Shown here: piece by piece, positions 60,201 to 64,000 of the stretch
Layout of the letters: every line of letters begins with the position of its first letter
How positions within the stretch are numbered: the first letter of the stretch is position 1
NCBI RefSeq assembly: GCF_037126465.1
Contig: NC_088203.1
Location: forward strand, 98,828,668 to 98,892,667
Reading direction: 5' to 3'
DNA length: 64,000 nt
From: Ornithodoros turicata
Taxonomy: Eukaryota; Arthropoda; Arachnida; Ixodida; Argasidae
Position numbers and translations under genes: made by a program
Notes under the pieces: generated by a model
What the model saw: the letters and a program-made list of their open reading frames with translations, nothing else
The model's database searches: none
What the model was told of the DNA's origin: nothing

Positions 60201-62888
60201 AAGTATCTAACAAAAACACCGCGGTAGTTTCTGAGACCAACACTGAATTTGAGAATATTCGCAATCAGCCAACTAGCCACTTCTCTGGTAAACGGTACAG
60301 ATGCTTTAGTTATAAAATTCAGGAAAAGGATGTTACTGTTACTGTATGGATGTTACTGATTTTTCCCCTATGTTACTTTGCCCATCGCTCAAGTTTATCA
60401 TCATGGAGTTCGTCCACCGGATTGCTTGCGTTTATGCCGTTCTCTCTGGAAGAATGTAACTTCGTTTATTTCTTTCCAAATAAAAAAAAAAAGTGGGCTA
60501 CCGTTGAGGTATTATTCAGTCAGAAAGAATGTCTAATGTATGTGTATTGACTATACGTATATATACTGCTCACTTTTGTTCACTCACGGTTTTGCACGCC
60601 TATTTTTCGTACACGCAAGTGGTTCACGTCGGGTTCCAGCCACGACTTACCATTGCATGCGCCCGACCCGTAGTTGTCCTCAAAAGGACAAACCGGGTTT
60701 CGCTACGCAGAGGATGAACATGTGTGCGCGCCAAAGTTCCCGCCAATGGACCGTACAGAGCACGTAACATGTGGTTAGGTGACACGTAAAACCAGTGCAC
60801 TGGGTCGTTGAACCGTTACCGTCGACCATAATAACAGCTGTGTGTCTTTCAGGTCTGTTCCCGTTGGAAAAACAAGAAGAATGAAACCGTACGTACGGGA
60901 CGTTACAGGAAGACAATTATATTCACTTTTTTTTTCTTTCTCTCTCTCTCTCTTCTAGTTCTGCGTGCTCTTTGGAGGAAACGAGAAAGGTATCCGCTAT
61001 TAGGTTCGATGTTTCGCAATGTTGACAGGCGAAGCCCAAAACTAAACGAGGTTGTTCGTGTAGCATGAACGTGAGGTTGTGAACACACTAATGACATCCC
61101 ATATCGACGTGAACAAATTGACGTATAACAGCCCAAATGAAGCGGGGTGTGAAAAACACAGGAAGTACTATGCAAAGTGGCAGCTTTACACTGTATCTGA
61201 AAATTACTAATATATCGGTTATTTGTTTCCCAGTTTGATTTTGACCTGATTATAAAAATAAAAACATGAAGGTGATGTTTCGAAGACTGCGTCGTCTCCC
61301 ATTGTGTTCCAAATAAAAAAGAAGGAAAATCTTATTATCATCCTACAAATGAAAGGTCAATGATACGTCATTCATTTTTATTTTCTTGCAAAGGTAAGTG
61401 TCTAACTCGTGTCATTATTTATCACCTATCGATACCTAGACGAGAGTACTCCAACAAATAAATCGAGCGCAAGATGAACTTCCACGTTAACGCCAGACGA
61501 TAATGCCAAGCGTTGACAAAAAGCACCAAATAGATACATCCGATACGCCCGTATCGGAGCACTGCCTTAATTTCAGATGGGTGGATGGACGTGTAAAGAA
61601 AAATGGAGATGGTATAGTTTCAGAGATGTTGGTTCAGCTCAGCGACCACTTGCGATTGAAGGAGAAAGATTGAAATGTCAAGGTGAAATAAGATAAGGAC
61701 AAAAGGTAAAGGAAGAGCGAAAGATATGCCTTAAAAACTTATCATCCGATTACGTGTCCTATCCGTACCACGTAGCGACGTTGTCGCGGCTAATTCACTT
61801 CAGTGACGTACTTCATCGTTATATGCCTTATCGATCGTTATATTCATTGTGTAACGATGCGTGTATCGGCAGTACCGCCCCCTCGCTTAAGAGGGAAATA
61901 ACCAGAAACGTTTCTGTACAACGACTTCGCCCAAATGACTACTCTTGAACTAGAGCGCTGACGATCCATTGTGCCAAAGTGAATTTCCAACGAAGGACAC
62001 GCGCCATAAACAAATTGTAAACAAATCGCCTTTGTTTGAAAAAATAAAAGGGGGAGGGGAGTCTACATTGATTGCGGTGCAATCGCAGATAATGTCCTGT
62101 AGGATCGGTATGCAAATTAGCAGTTCGATTGGAAACAACAACAATCGAAAAGGCAAGCAATCGTAAATCCATTAGTACGTTTCTTTTTCCTTTTGCATAA
62201 CCTTGTCTCACTTTCGCTGCTTACTACTGGCAGTGCTATTGCGCAATATATGATAGCGTAAGAAGAATTAATATTCAATAACGGTACAAACATGAAGACG
62301 ATACTGATGAATAATGGCATCAAAAAGTGAGCGAAAAATAGTCCATTAGCGTGGGAGCGTAGTAGCACTGCAACAACCAGATACCAGACTAACACGACGA
62401 TATATCGAAGCAAAAGCTTCAGATGCACATCGAAGGTCGCCGATATTTCGAACAGACTCGGTTCGAAATATCGATGCATCCCGACCTGATGATTTTGCTT
62501 CGATATACCTTCACCGGATTACTGGATTCTCCACTTCGATATAATTCGCTAGATTTGAAGCAAAAGTAGTAGAGTATCAACAGAAAGGTGCTATGTATAA
62601 CATTGACGATTAAACATAGCTGGCGAATACAAATCTAAGCTATAACGAAGAGTGTAAGCTGTAATAGCTGAGGTTTCTAAGTGCATCAGGACATAGTCTA
62701 AAGATAGAAGATACAAATTAAAGCCGAGGCCAACTATCAATTTAACCATATTTCCAAAGTTACAAAACGAAAAGTAGAAAAAAGTGTACGAAGAGAAATA
62801 AACTCACCACAAGTACGAAGGTTCCTAGGAGCTCAGCGAGCATCTCTCGCACTGCCGTGCTCTTAACCTTCACTTTATCCAAAATCAT
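15067..62888 (-). CDS. AQP: Aquaporin / aquaglyceroporin (MIP family), six coding exons
   Basis: Six exons join to a 285-residue channel, the usual MIP length; it would conduct water and probably glycerol across the plasma membrane. Junction phases are 0, 1, 1, 0 and 2, and all introns are GT-AG (lengths about 37,897, 121, 5,643, 2,692 and 611). The start of helix 1 reads AELLGTFVLV. Loop B carries SGAHLNPS (residues 69-76), with serine in place of the usual alanine. Loop E carries NPARDLGPR (206-214). The aspartate after NPAR is a glycerol-facilitator signature. A long extracellular loop with an FASYP block lies at about 138-142, as in aquaglyceroporins. By hand alignment with GlpF the selectivity filter would be W54, A194, A203, R209. 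The start is the first in-frame ATG after an upstream stop. The protein is clearly eukaryotic MIP; water versus glycerol preference is inference. Confidence 0.93.
15853..16070 (-). CDS. AQP: Aquaporin coding exon 5 (helices 4-5 and loop E)
   Basis: Residues 156-227 plus two bases, containing helix 4, helix 5 and NPARDLGPR (206-214). Acceptor TCCATTTCAG, donor GTATGCT. The end of the exon (WGTEVF) is the usual start of loop E's exit before helix 6. Confidence 0.93.
16071..18762. other. Aquaporin intron 4
   Basis: No exon-like frame was identified. The stretch 17540-17960 is GC-rich and ends in GTGTGAATTGGGCTTTA, which resembles ends of Harbinger-like MITEs, but no matching opposite end was found. 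The area 17225-17300 is AT-rich and may be a retroelement fragment. Confidence 0.4.
18763..18881 (-). CDS. AQP: Aquaporin coding exon 4 (extracellular loop C)
   Basis: Residues 116-155, including HFDGG, the potential glycosylation site NATA (132-135) and FASYP (138-142). This is the aquaglyceroporin-type loop C insertion. Acceptor ACTTTTCAG, donor GTAACTA. Confidence 0.9.
18882..20099. other. Aquaporin intron 3, downstream part
   Basis: No repeat boundaries or exons recognised. A plus-strand frame of 134 codons at 19126-19530 has no family resemblance and is taken as chance. Confidence 0.4.
20100..20265 (+). repeat. LINE 3' end fragment with (ATCAC)n tail
   Basis: Ends in a T-rich stretch followed by CATATCACATCACATCACA (20241-20259). 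The same T-rich then ATCAC tail follows the LINE remnant at 58850-59299, so this is probably a 5'-truncated copy of a related family. Confidence 0.45.
21044..21330 (-). repeat. tRNA-derived SINE (family 2), near full length
   Basis: On the minus strand it starts at ACCAGCTCCCGTGGCATAGT with an A box (GTGGCATAGTGGTTAGG) and a B box (GGGTTCAAATTC). It then has a body with GTCGGCACAGT and GAAGTCGG blocks and ends GCTTCGCGGCGCTAACAC before an A-rich tail. Other copies lie at 44885-45070, 50590-50790, 51058-51300, 55187-55281 and 57555-57890. It shares part of its body with the tRNA-Ser-like SINE at 26834. Confidence 0.8.
21331..23625. other. Aquaporin intron 3, middle part
   Basis: A (CT)n microsatellite lies at 22400-22420, a GAGA-rich stretch at 21450-21480 and a C-rich stretch at 22880-22896. 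No gene or clear transposon ends seen. Confidence 0.4.
23626..23905 (-). repeat. 5'-truncated LINE 3' end with (ATCA)n tail
   Basis: The minus strand reads the last ORF2 codons (ending VQFLVSTDLSDRL and a stop at 23838), then a 3' UTR of about 200 bases, then a TCAATCAATCAAT tail. The UTR matches 27886-28095 closely, so both are copies of one family. All upstream ORF2 sequence is missing. Confidence 0.75.
23906..24524. other. Aquaporin intron 3, exon-3-proximal part
   Basis: Contains trinucleotide-rich low-complexity sequence (24120-24190 and a CCACCT run near 24300-24330). No other feature is supported. Confidence 0.45.
24525..24662 (-). CDS. AQP: Aquaporin coding exon 3 (loop B and helix 3)
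   Basis: Residues 70-115. It begins inside the SGAHLNPS motif, with the exon 2/3 boundary splitting the glycine codon, and runs through helix 3. Acceptor TTTGCTGCAG, donor GTAAGAT. The preceding intron is only 121 bp. The NPS reading (AAC CCT TCC) is unambiguous. Confidence 0.92.
24784..24910 (-). CDS. AQP: Aquaporin coding exon 2
   Basis: Residues 28-69 plus one base. It completes helix 1 (LFGTGVLAAL) and gives helix 2 with W54 at the position of GlpF Trp48. Acceptor TTCTTGCAG, donor GTAAGCC. It lies 37.9 kb downstream of exon 1, but the join restores a contiguous LGTFVLV-LFGTG helix. Confidence 0.92.
25154..25408. repeat. Interspersed repeat, copy 1 of a paired family
   Basis: About 255 bp with a diverged but colinear copy at 35627-35919. 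The left end reads TAGACCTCC and the right end is the inverse of TAGATCTC, so short inverted ends are likely. Shared internal blocks include GACGTTGGTAG, CTGAAACCGAAACAA and GGTGGCGCTGTCGAACAC. It may be a small DNA-transposon derivative; target duplication is not clear. Confidence 0.6.
25409..26446. other. No recognisable feature
   Basis: Part of aquaporin intron 1. Short TTG repetition near 25775-25790 and a TTC run near 26318-26334. No coding exon is supported. Confidence 0.4.
26447..26522. repeat. Perfect-core hairpin of about 76 bp
   Basis: AAACAGGGACACA is mirrored by TGTGTCCCTGTTT, and CACGGAGCACA by TGTGCTCCGTG, around a GCGC centre. The arms are about 36-40 bases with one small bulge. 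It could be the fused ends of two opposite retroelement fragments or a small foldback element. Confidence 0.6.
26834..27085 (+). repeat. tRNA-Ser-like SINE, copy 1
   Basis: The head AGCTCGCGTGACTGAGTGG carries an A box (TGACTGAGTGGTTAACG), a long variable-arm-like part (GTCGAGACTGGGAGG) and a B box (GGGTTCGAATCCC). A body with GTCGGCACAGTTCCCTTAGA and CCCAGGACGCACATT follows. Copy 2 is at 53053-53300. Heads of this type are common in tick SINEs. Confidence 0.82.
27086..27885. other. No recognisable feature
   Basis: AT-rich part of intron 1 with a poly-T tract at 27323-27341. No gene seen. Confidence 0.4.
27886..28640 (-). pseudogene. 5'-truncated LINE: C-terminal ORF2 and 3' UTR with (TCAA)n tail
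   Basis: A 174-codon minus-strand frame (28096-28620) matches the region after RNase H in I-type ORF2s. It has DPDLRF, RLNVPYSGRLLFKLG, a CGLCDVVEDVDHILQDC zinc-like block, and an ending VQFLVSTDLFDTL. The 3' UTR runs to a TCAATCAATCAA tail (about 27886-27907). Sequence upstream of 28640 is unrelated, so the copy is truncated. Confidence 0.8.
28641..29927. other. Mixed repeat debris with GT microsatellite
   Basis: GATGCTG(C)(A/G)GAGATGGGGATCA at 28826-28852 recurs at 29454-29478, followed by CATCATC and a (GT)n run at 29502-29534. These look like tails of one retroelement type. No gene identified. Confidence 0.45.
29928..30000 (-). repeat. LINE 3' tail, diverged copy
   Basis: The plus-strand order ATTGATTGATG, A-rich stretch, then GTGTTAGTGTCCCAAACTACTCGGGG parallels the (ATCA)n tail and adjoining UTR at 23626-23700 and 27886-27960. 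Only the tail region is left. Confidence 0.5.
30001..31629. other. No clear feature; inverted motif at 31225-31335
   Basis: GTCGCCGATATTTCGAACA and its inverse TGTTCGAAATATTTC lie about 70 bases apart near 31240-31325. A related inverted pair occurs at 62430-62475. The rest is unassigned intron. Confidence 0.4.
31636..31697. repeat. (CAT/CAC)n microsatellite
   Basis: About 20 trinucleotide units (CAT and CAC). In translation it gives a poly-histidine run, which is a repeat artefact. Confidence 0.9.
31874..31952 (+). repeat. LINE-type 3' stem-loop tail with (ATC)n, then (GTT)n
   Basis: GGGGTACAGTATCGCC, short loop, GGCGATGAAACTCCCC, then TCATCATC. The ATCGCC/GGCGAT stem is repeated at 45638-45696. 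A (GTT)n run follows at 31931-31952. It resembles the 3' end signals of stringent-type LINEs. Confidence 0.5.
31953..32711. other. No recognisable feature
   Basis: Intron 1 sequence without recognised exons or repeat ends. Confidence 0.4.
32710..32872. mobile_element. MITE with long inverted termini and TA duplication
   Basis: Element 32712-32870 (159 bp) has about 45-bp imperfect inverted repeats that include AAGCGTATCGTAT and AGTTATCGC or ACTTATCGC. TA flanks both sides. It has no coding capacity. Confidence 0.7.
32885..32985 (-). repeat. LINE 3' tail of the same family as 4905-5000
   Basis: GGGAAAGGTCAGCC, ACGCCG(G/T)CTTGCTA and a poly-G stretch (32887-32903) repeat the arrangement at 4905-5000. 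On the minus strand this gives GACCTTTCCC followed by a poly-C end. 5'-truncated copy. Confidence 0.6.
33225..33290 (+). repeat. Retroelement 3' UTR fragment
   Basis: The block CTTTGCCCTTGGGCTGTTCC then GACAGGACTT recurs in diverged form at 45555-45595 (CCCTTGGCCTGTTGACACAG). Both sit after T-rich sequence and are probably 3' ends of one retroelement type. Confidence 0.4.
33291..35155. other. No recognisable feature
   Basis: Intron 1. A poly-G run lies at 34060-34070. No exon with matching splice signals was recognised. Confidence 0.4.
35156..35602. mobile_element. hAT-type MITE with 8-bp target duplication
   Basis: Element 35164-35594 (431 bp) begins CAGTGTTTCCCAAAC and ends TTTGGGAAACACTG. 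Flanks are CCGTATAG and CTGTATAG (7 of 8 identical). It contains a C16 run followed by (CA)n (35226-35256). Non-autonomous hAT. Confidence 0.85.
35627..35919. repeat. Interspersed repeat, copy 2 of a paired family
   Basis: Colinear with 25154-25408. It starts TGGACCTCT and ends GAGGTCTA, which gives short inverted termini. A short A-rich insertion near 35740-35755 makes it longer than copy 1. Confidence 0.6.
35920..37272. other. No clear feature
   Basis: Intron 1. A (CA)n and GATGATGAG motif near 36968-36995 resembles an inverted retroelement tail. No exon recognised. Confidence 0.4.
37273..37680. mobile_element. Foldback MITE copy 3 within a palindrome of about 390 bp
   Basis: The MITE proper (37342-37595) has termini TACACTCTTAAAAATGAAC and GTTCATTTTTAAAAATGTA, with the GGAGGCGTACGCC core. 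The symmetry continues outside it: sequence from 37273 to 37341 is mirrored at 37596-37664. An extra MITE terminus, TTCATTTTTAAGAGTGTA, follows at 37663-37680. The whole block could fold into a hairpin with arms of about 190 bases. Confidence 0.85.
37681..40462. other. Unassigned, with one retroelement-like fragment
   Basis: A segment at 39796-39880 recurs at 42379-42465 (shared AATAACTAATAAAACGCCGT and AAAGGCACGTCCATTCTTCA). CTT-rich low complexity lies at 38330-38385. No gene recognised. Confidence 0.4.
40463..40825 (+). mobile_element. SINE-like element with internal tRNA cloverleaf, in a perfect 12-bp duplication
   Basis: TTGCTTTTTCTC stands on both sides (40463-40474 and 40814-40825). 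The inserted 339 bp begin with a block (AACTGATGTTCTGAGGCTGG) that is inverted relative to its place in the copy at 49052. They continue with a body (GCCGCTTGCGTCGA, GTAAGAGTGAAAGGAGG), the cloverleaf (40711-40782) and a tail GTGACTTTCATCTTTCATC. The 12-bp duplication and inverted 5' end are what LINE machinery with twin priming leaves. Confidence 0.8.
40711..40782 (+). other. tRNA-like cloverleaf inside a SINE-like element
   Basis: 72 nt fold completely: acceptor GTTAGCT/AGCTGGC (7 pairs, two G-U), D stem GCTC/GAGC, anticodon stem CTGGA/TCCAG, T stem GTGGG/CCTAC with a TTCGATC loop. The anticodon position reads GGC, but residue 33 is C instead of the required U, and there are two related copies in repeats. 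It is therefore a tRNA relic that may still act as a polymerase III promoter, not a working tRNA gene. Confidence 0.75.
40826..42852. other. Unassigned AT-rich stretch
   Basis: Holds the second copy of the 39796 segment (42379-42465). Otherwise no recognised feature. Confidence 0.4.
42853..43041 (+). CDS. Candidate cysteine-rich exon (WSC-like), nested in aquaporin intron 1
   Basis: 189 bp between an acceptor (AATTTCAATAG) and a donor (G|GTATGC), with the same phase at both ends. The peptide runs SWTGPRTGYLLYSSFCGDYY, then a LYCREQC block, and ends TCICGSQLR. The spacing CxxxC ... CxCG resembles the end of WSC carbohydrate-binding domains. It would be extracellular. No partner exons were found, so it may be a stray or decayed exon. 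Confidence 0.33.
43042..44884. other. No clear feature
   Basis: GC-richer block at 43210-43600 ends in CCGTGTGAATGTTCAACATA, possibly a MITE terminus without a found partner. The stretch 44715-44800 resembles LINE 5' UTR sequence (GACGGGACAGACACAGCAC). Confidence 0.35.
44885..45070 (+). repeat. SINE family 2, 5'-truncated copy
   Basis: Carries GGCACAGTACCCGCGGAAGTC, the TCTGTCTACGTCTGTACGCC block and GCCGCAGTTACTTTGGTGC, corresponding to the body and 3' end of 21044-21330. It is the only plus-strand copy of the six. Confidence 0.65.
45237..45482. repeat. Inverted pair of a retroelement tail motif
   Basis: CCCCCAGTGCTGGGCTAAAGG at 45240-45260 and TTTAGGCCCAGCACTGGGG at 45459-45477 are inverse copies about 200 bases apart, probably two retroelement ends in opposite orientation. 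Confidence 0.45.
45555..45696 (+). repeat. Retroelement 3' end with stem-loop and (ATC)n tail
   Basis: Contains the CCCTTGGCCTGTTGACACAG block, then GTATCGCCTGTGGCGATG (stem ATCGCC/GGCGAT), AAACACCCC and CATCATCATCATCACC. Order and stem match 31874-31920. Confidence 0.5.
45697..47464. other. No recognisable feature
   Basis: Intron 1, AT-rich. No repeat ends or exons recognised. Confidence 0.4.
47465..47617. mobile_element. pogo/Tigger-like MITE with TA duplication
   Basis: Element 47467-47615 (149 bp) has inverted termini of about 23 bp sharing CTCGATATAACGAAAC. TA lies on each side. Short size, TA target and A+T-rich termini suit a pogo-type MITE. Confidence 0.7.
47618..48643. other. No recognisable feature
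   Basis: Intron 1. A poly-G run lies at 47849-47861. No exon recognised. Confidence 0.4.
48644..49264. mobile_element. Compound internal-cloverleaf SINE-like insertion, 11-bp duplication and large palindrome
   Basis: GGGAAAAATGT flanks the block (48644-48654 and 49254-49264). The left two-thirds is in minus orientation and includes a cloverleaf (48771-48842). The right third is in plus orientation, and an internal deletion has removed the first half of its cloverleaf. Sequence at about 48895-49024 is mirrored at about 49052-49180 with a spacer of about 27 bases, making arms of some 130 bases. The head block at 48651-48690 is repeated directly at 48981-49020. Confidence 0.8.
48771..48842 (-). 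other. tRNA-like cloverleaf, second copy
   Basis: Minus strand, 72 nt. Acceptor GTTAGCT/AGCTGGC, D stem, anticodon stem CTGGA/TCCAG and TTCGAGT loop are as in 40711-40782. The anticodon loop differs (AGGGTAA), again without U33, and the T stem has mismatches. A relic within a repeat. Confidence 0.7.
49265..50589. other. No recognisable gene
   Basis: Short CA repeat at 50229-50243 followed by GGGATGATGATGTG, like an inverted retroelement tail. (GAAA)n lies at 50517-50546. Confidence 0.4.
50590..50790 (-). repeat. SINE family 2, diverged copy
   Basis: Retains GACGGACAGGTG, GCCGACTTCAGGGGGAACAG and the CCTCAGACAGCC block in the family order. More diverged than its neighbour at 51058. Confidence 0.6.
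51058..51300 (-). repeat. SINE family 2 copy
   Basis: GTTAGCGCCGCGAAGCAACT, GAGAGAGGACAGCAGGAAGG, CCGACTTCAGGGGGAACTGT and a B-box inverse (AGGATTCGAACCC) are all present. The tRNA head is partly lost. Confidence 0.75.
51301..53052. other. No recognisable feature
   Basis: Intron 1, AT-rich from 51770 to 52330. No exon recognised. Confidence 0.4.
53053..53300 (+). repeat. tRNA-Ser-like SINE, copy 2
   Basis: Aligns with 26834-27085 over the head (GACGTCGAGACTGGGAGG, GGGTTCGAATCCC) and body (CAGTTCCCTTAGAAGTCGG). The A box is damaged, and a run of about 19 T sits between head and body (53145-53163). Confidence 0.78.
53301..53632. other. No recognisable feature
   Basis: AT-rich spacer between a SINE and a MITE. 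Confidence 0.4.
53633..54117. mobile_element. TA-type MITE with inverted termini of about 115-130 bp
   Basis: Element 53635-54115 (481 bp) begins TACATGGCGTTTTTTTTT and ends with the inverse of TACAGGGTGTTTTTTTTC. The arms share AGCAGCGCTGATGCCATCTT and GGACATCCTGTA. TA flanks both sides. The interior is AT-rich with TTAATTAA-like motifs. It fits a Tc1/mariner-mobilised MITE. Confidence 0.8.
54118..55186. other. Unassigned, with one tail fragment
   Basis: At 54715-54760 GATGATGAAGG, GGGGTGTTTCACTGCGG resembles the inverse of the stem-loop tail at 45638-45696. A GCGAA-rich stretch lies at 54770-54895. No gene recognised. Confidence 0.4.
55187..55281 (-). repeat. SINE family 2, short 3' fragment
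   Basis: Only the 3' part is present (GTTAGCGCCGCGAAGCAACT to GGAGTGGGGGACAGGG), then an A run and unrelated sequence. Confidence 0.7.
55282..57554. other. No recognisable feature
   Basis: Intron 1. A plus-strand open stretch of 129 codons at 57049-57438 and its antisense are not recognised as any family. Confidence 0.4.
57555..57890 (-). repeat. SINE family 2 copy interrupted by a low-complexity insert
   Basis: 3' block GTGTTAGCGCTGCGAAGCAA and CAGACGTG, then about 105 bases of T-rich and (CAT)n sequence (57609-57712). The body resumes at GTGGACAG and runs to GATTCAAACCC and CCCAGTCTCGGCG. Confidence 0.72.
57891..58849. other. Unassigned; possible mariner-like end
   Basis: GGTTTGTTTGAAAAGGATGG near 58589-58608 resembles mariner-type termini, but no partner end or transposase was found. 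Confidence 0.3.
58850..59563 (+). pseudogene. 5'-truncated LINE: C-terminal ORF2 and (ATCAC)n tail
   Basis: The plus strand reads LRFRAPPSF, VLHRLRLNVPYS, a CSEYGVVVDVEHTLLSC block and DIAKLLG, all of the post-RNase-H domain seen at 28096-28620. A stop at about 59145 breaks the frame. In the next part ALRALEDFLHTTGLIDVL and a stop at 59297-59299 look like the true C-terminus. The 3' UTR ends in TTTATCACATCACATCACATC. Dead copy. Confidence 0.72.
59564..62807. other. Aquaporin intron 1, exon-1-proximal part
   Basis: Mostly AT-rich with no supported exon. An inverted motif (GCCGATATTTCGAACAG and GGTTCGAAATATCG) lies at 62430-62475, resembling 31240-31325. A (CT)n-like stretch lies at 60938-60956. 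Confidence 0.4.
62808..62888 (-). CDS. AQP: Aquaporin coding exon 1
   Basis: Codes for the first 27 residues, from MILDKV to the middle of helix 1. The donor GTGAGTT follows at 62807-62801. The ATG has A at -3 and is preceded by an in-frame TGA near 63155 with no earlier in-frame ATG. A purine-rich basic N-terminus then helix 1 is normal for MIP proteins. Confidence 0.85.
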
Positions 62889-63101
62889 CTTGTCTTCCGA
62901 AACTCTTTGGAACACTTTGCGGAAGAAAGTTTTGTCCCGCAATTCCCCCTTCTGAGAAAGAGCACACGCTGCAGGTACACCCAAGTCACAAAGCGCCTTG
63001 AAAATGCCGCTAATCAGGTGCACTACTCCCGAAGTCTGACTGATCGAGCAGTTGGAGTAACCTGAATCTTCCGTCTGAGCGCAGACGGCATTTATTTTCA
63101 C
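62889..63101 (-). other. Probable 5' UTR of the aquaporin
   Basis: The frame of exon 1 continues upstream without a stop to about 63153 but has no in-frame ATG, only GTG. A short upstream ORF begins at an out-of-frame ATG (about 63094). Transcript start is not defined by sequence. Confidence 0.4.
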
Positions 63102-63109
63102 GGCGTTTC

Positions 63110-63240
63110 TGCGCGCCGGCTTGCGGATGCCTCCCTCATTGGTCGACGGAGAAGGTCACGTGAACGTGACGTCAAGAACGCGCGCCGGTCCGATCCCCAT
63201 ATGTGTGCGCGCACTGACGGCATTGTGTGGCTGGTATGTT
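63110..63240 (-). promoter_or_regulatory. Candidate aquaporin core promoter
   Basis: GC-rich, CpG-containing stretch just upstream of exon 1. It holds a CCAAT box on the minus strand (63138-63142), an E-box CACGTG (63157-63162) and a full CRE palindrome TGACGTCA (63167-63174). No TATA box was seen at a suitable place. Position and motif cluster support a promoter; activity is inference. Confidence 0.4.
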
Positions 63241-64000
63241 TGCGGAAATGTCGTCTAATGCGGTCTGTCTGTGTGTTTTTGCCATGGGTGTCTGAGGTCG
63301 CGGACGACTTCCGTTTGCTTTGTTGTGGGTGACGTTCGGTAATGCTTAAACATGTTGTTGCTATGACGAACGACTTAACATGCATGCAAAAAACACAGCC
63401 GCCAAAAAAGATGTCATCACCGATATGCATGGTGGTTTACGAGTGTTTCTGATGTCAGCATTATAGAAGTAGTTTGTCTCTGGTTGCTATACCAGTGTCT
63501 TTCTTTTTTTTTTTTTCACTGTTCCTCGTTCCACGATTAGATGCTATAGGTTTAGCTCGAGTAATTGCTAAGCTAATCCTAGAGCCCAAAACCGAGTGGA
63601 GGTAACAGCAACCTTTGCACAAAAAAGCAGGGCATACAACGAAATAATGATGTTTTTCTTTAGATAGCTCACAAAGGAATTGTCGCACATGACAGCTGGG
63701 AAAGTTTCCTCATGCAATGCAGACCCCTGAATGGTGTCACCCAGATCCAGTGTTTTACACAAATATATTTCCTCATCCTCCTCATCATCGTCACGCAAAA
63801 TTGCGATTTCTCTTTTCTGTCCTTTTCGATGAGGGAAAGAATCACTCAACGGCGCCTGTCGTCGCTACCGATATATATTTATTTCGTAATGACAAATATG
63901 CCAAAAAAGACATTCGATGGGTGTTTTTCGGCTTTTTTTTCTCTTGGCATGTGCCCAAAATTAGAAATCATCTAGTTACTGTATACGCAAGAAACGCAGA
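63241..64000. other. No recognisable feature
   Basis: Upstream flank of the aquaporin. A poly-T tract lies near 63505-63518 and a short TCC/TCA-rich stretch at about 63772-63790. No exon or transposon ends recognised. Confidence 0.45.

Noticed and set aside
62889..63101. N-terminal extension of the aquaporin by about 71 residues
   Set aside because: The frame is open but would start at GTG. The first ATG is at 62888, and MIP proteins normally begin close to helix 1.

Overview
The window looks like nuclear DNA of an arthropod, most probably a tick. The basis is one split eukaryotic gene with GT-AG introns, tRNA-Ser-like SINEs of the kind common in hard ticks, and several I/Jockey-type LINEs. 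The tick assignment is inference, because no search was possible. The only gene reconstructed with confidence is an aquaporin/aquaglyceroporin on the minus strand. It has six coding exons (62808-62888, 24784-24910, 24525-24662, 18763-18881, 15853-16070, 15067-15241) that join in frame to 285 residues. Its first intron is about 37.9 kb. A CCAAT box, an E-box and a CRE-like site lie upstream of exon 1.

The left end (1 to about 4.9 kb, minus strand) holds an apparently intact non-LTR retrotransposon: a 479-codon gag-like ORF1 with three zinc knuckles, overlapping by 8 nt an ORF2 (endonuclease, reverse transcriptase, RNase H). ORF2 is open for 1,038 codons and runs off the window edge. Behind it lies a second, decayed LINE (about 4.9-7.4 kb), then a cluster of small DNA-transposon derivatives (7.5-13.1 kb), several with clear target-site duplications. 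From 13.1 to 15.07 kb lies unassigned sequence that may be the aquaporin 3' UTR.

The introns are mostly repeat matter: two tRNA-Ser-type SINEs, six copies of a second tRNA-derived SINE, and 5'-truncated LINE 3' ends with different simple-sequence tails. There are also hAT-, TA- and TTAA-type MITEs, three foldback MITEs with a shared core, and a SINE-like family carrying a complete tRNA-like cloverleaf in its interior. Its two insertions sit in 12-bp and 11-bp target duplications, and one forms a palindrome of about 280 bp. A small cysteine-rich exon on the plus strand (42853-43041), nested in intron 1, may belong to another gene.

No rRNA, CRISPR array, bacterial-type operon or virus was seen. 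The most unusual material is the internal-cloverleaf SINE-like family, the large palindromes, and the intact LINE with its short ORF overlap.
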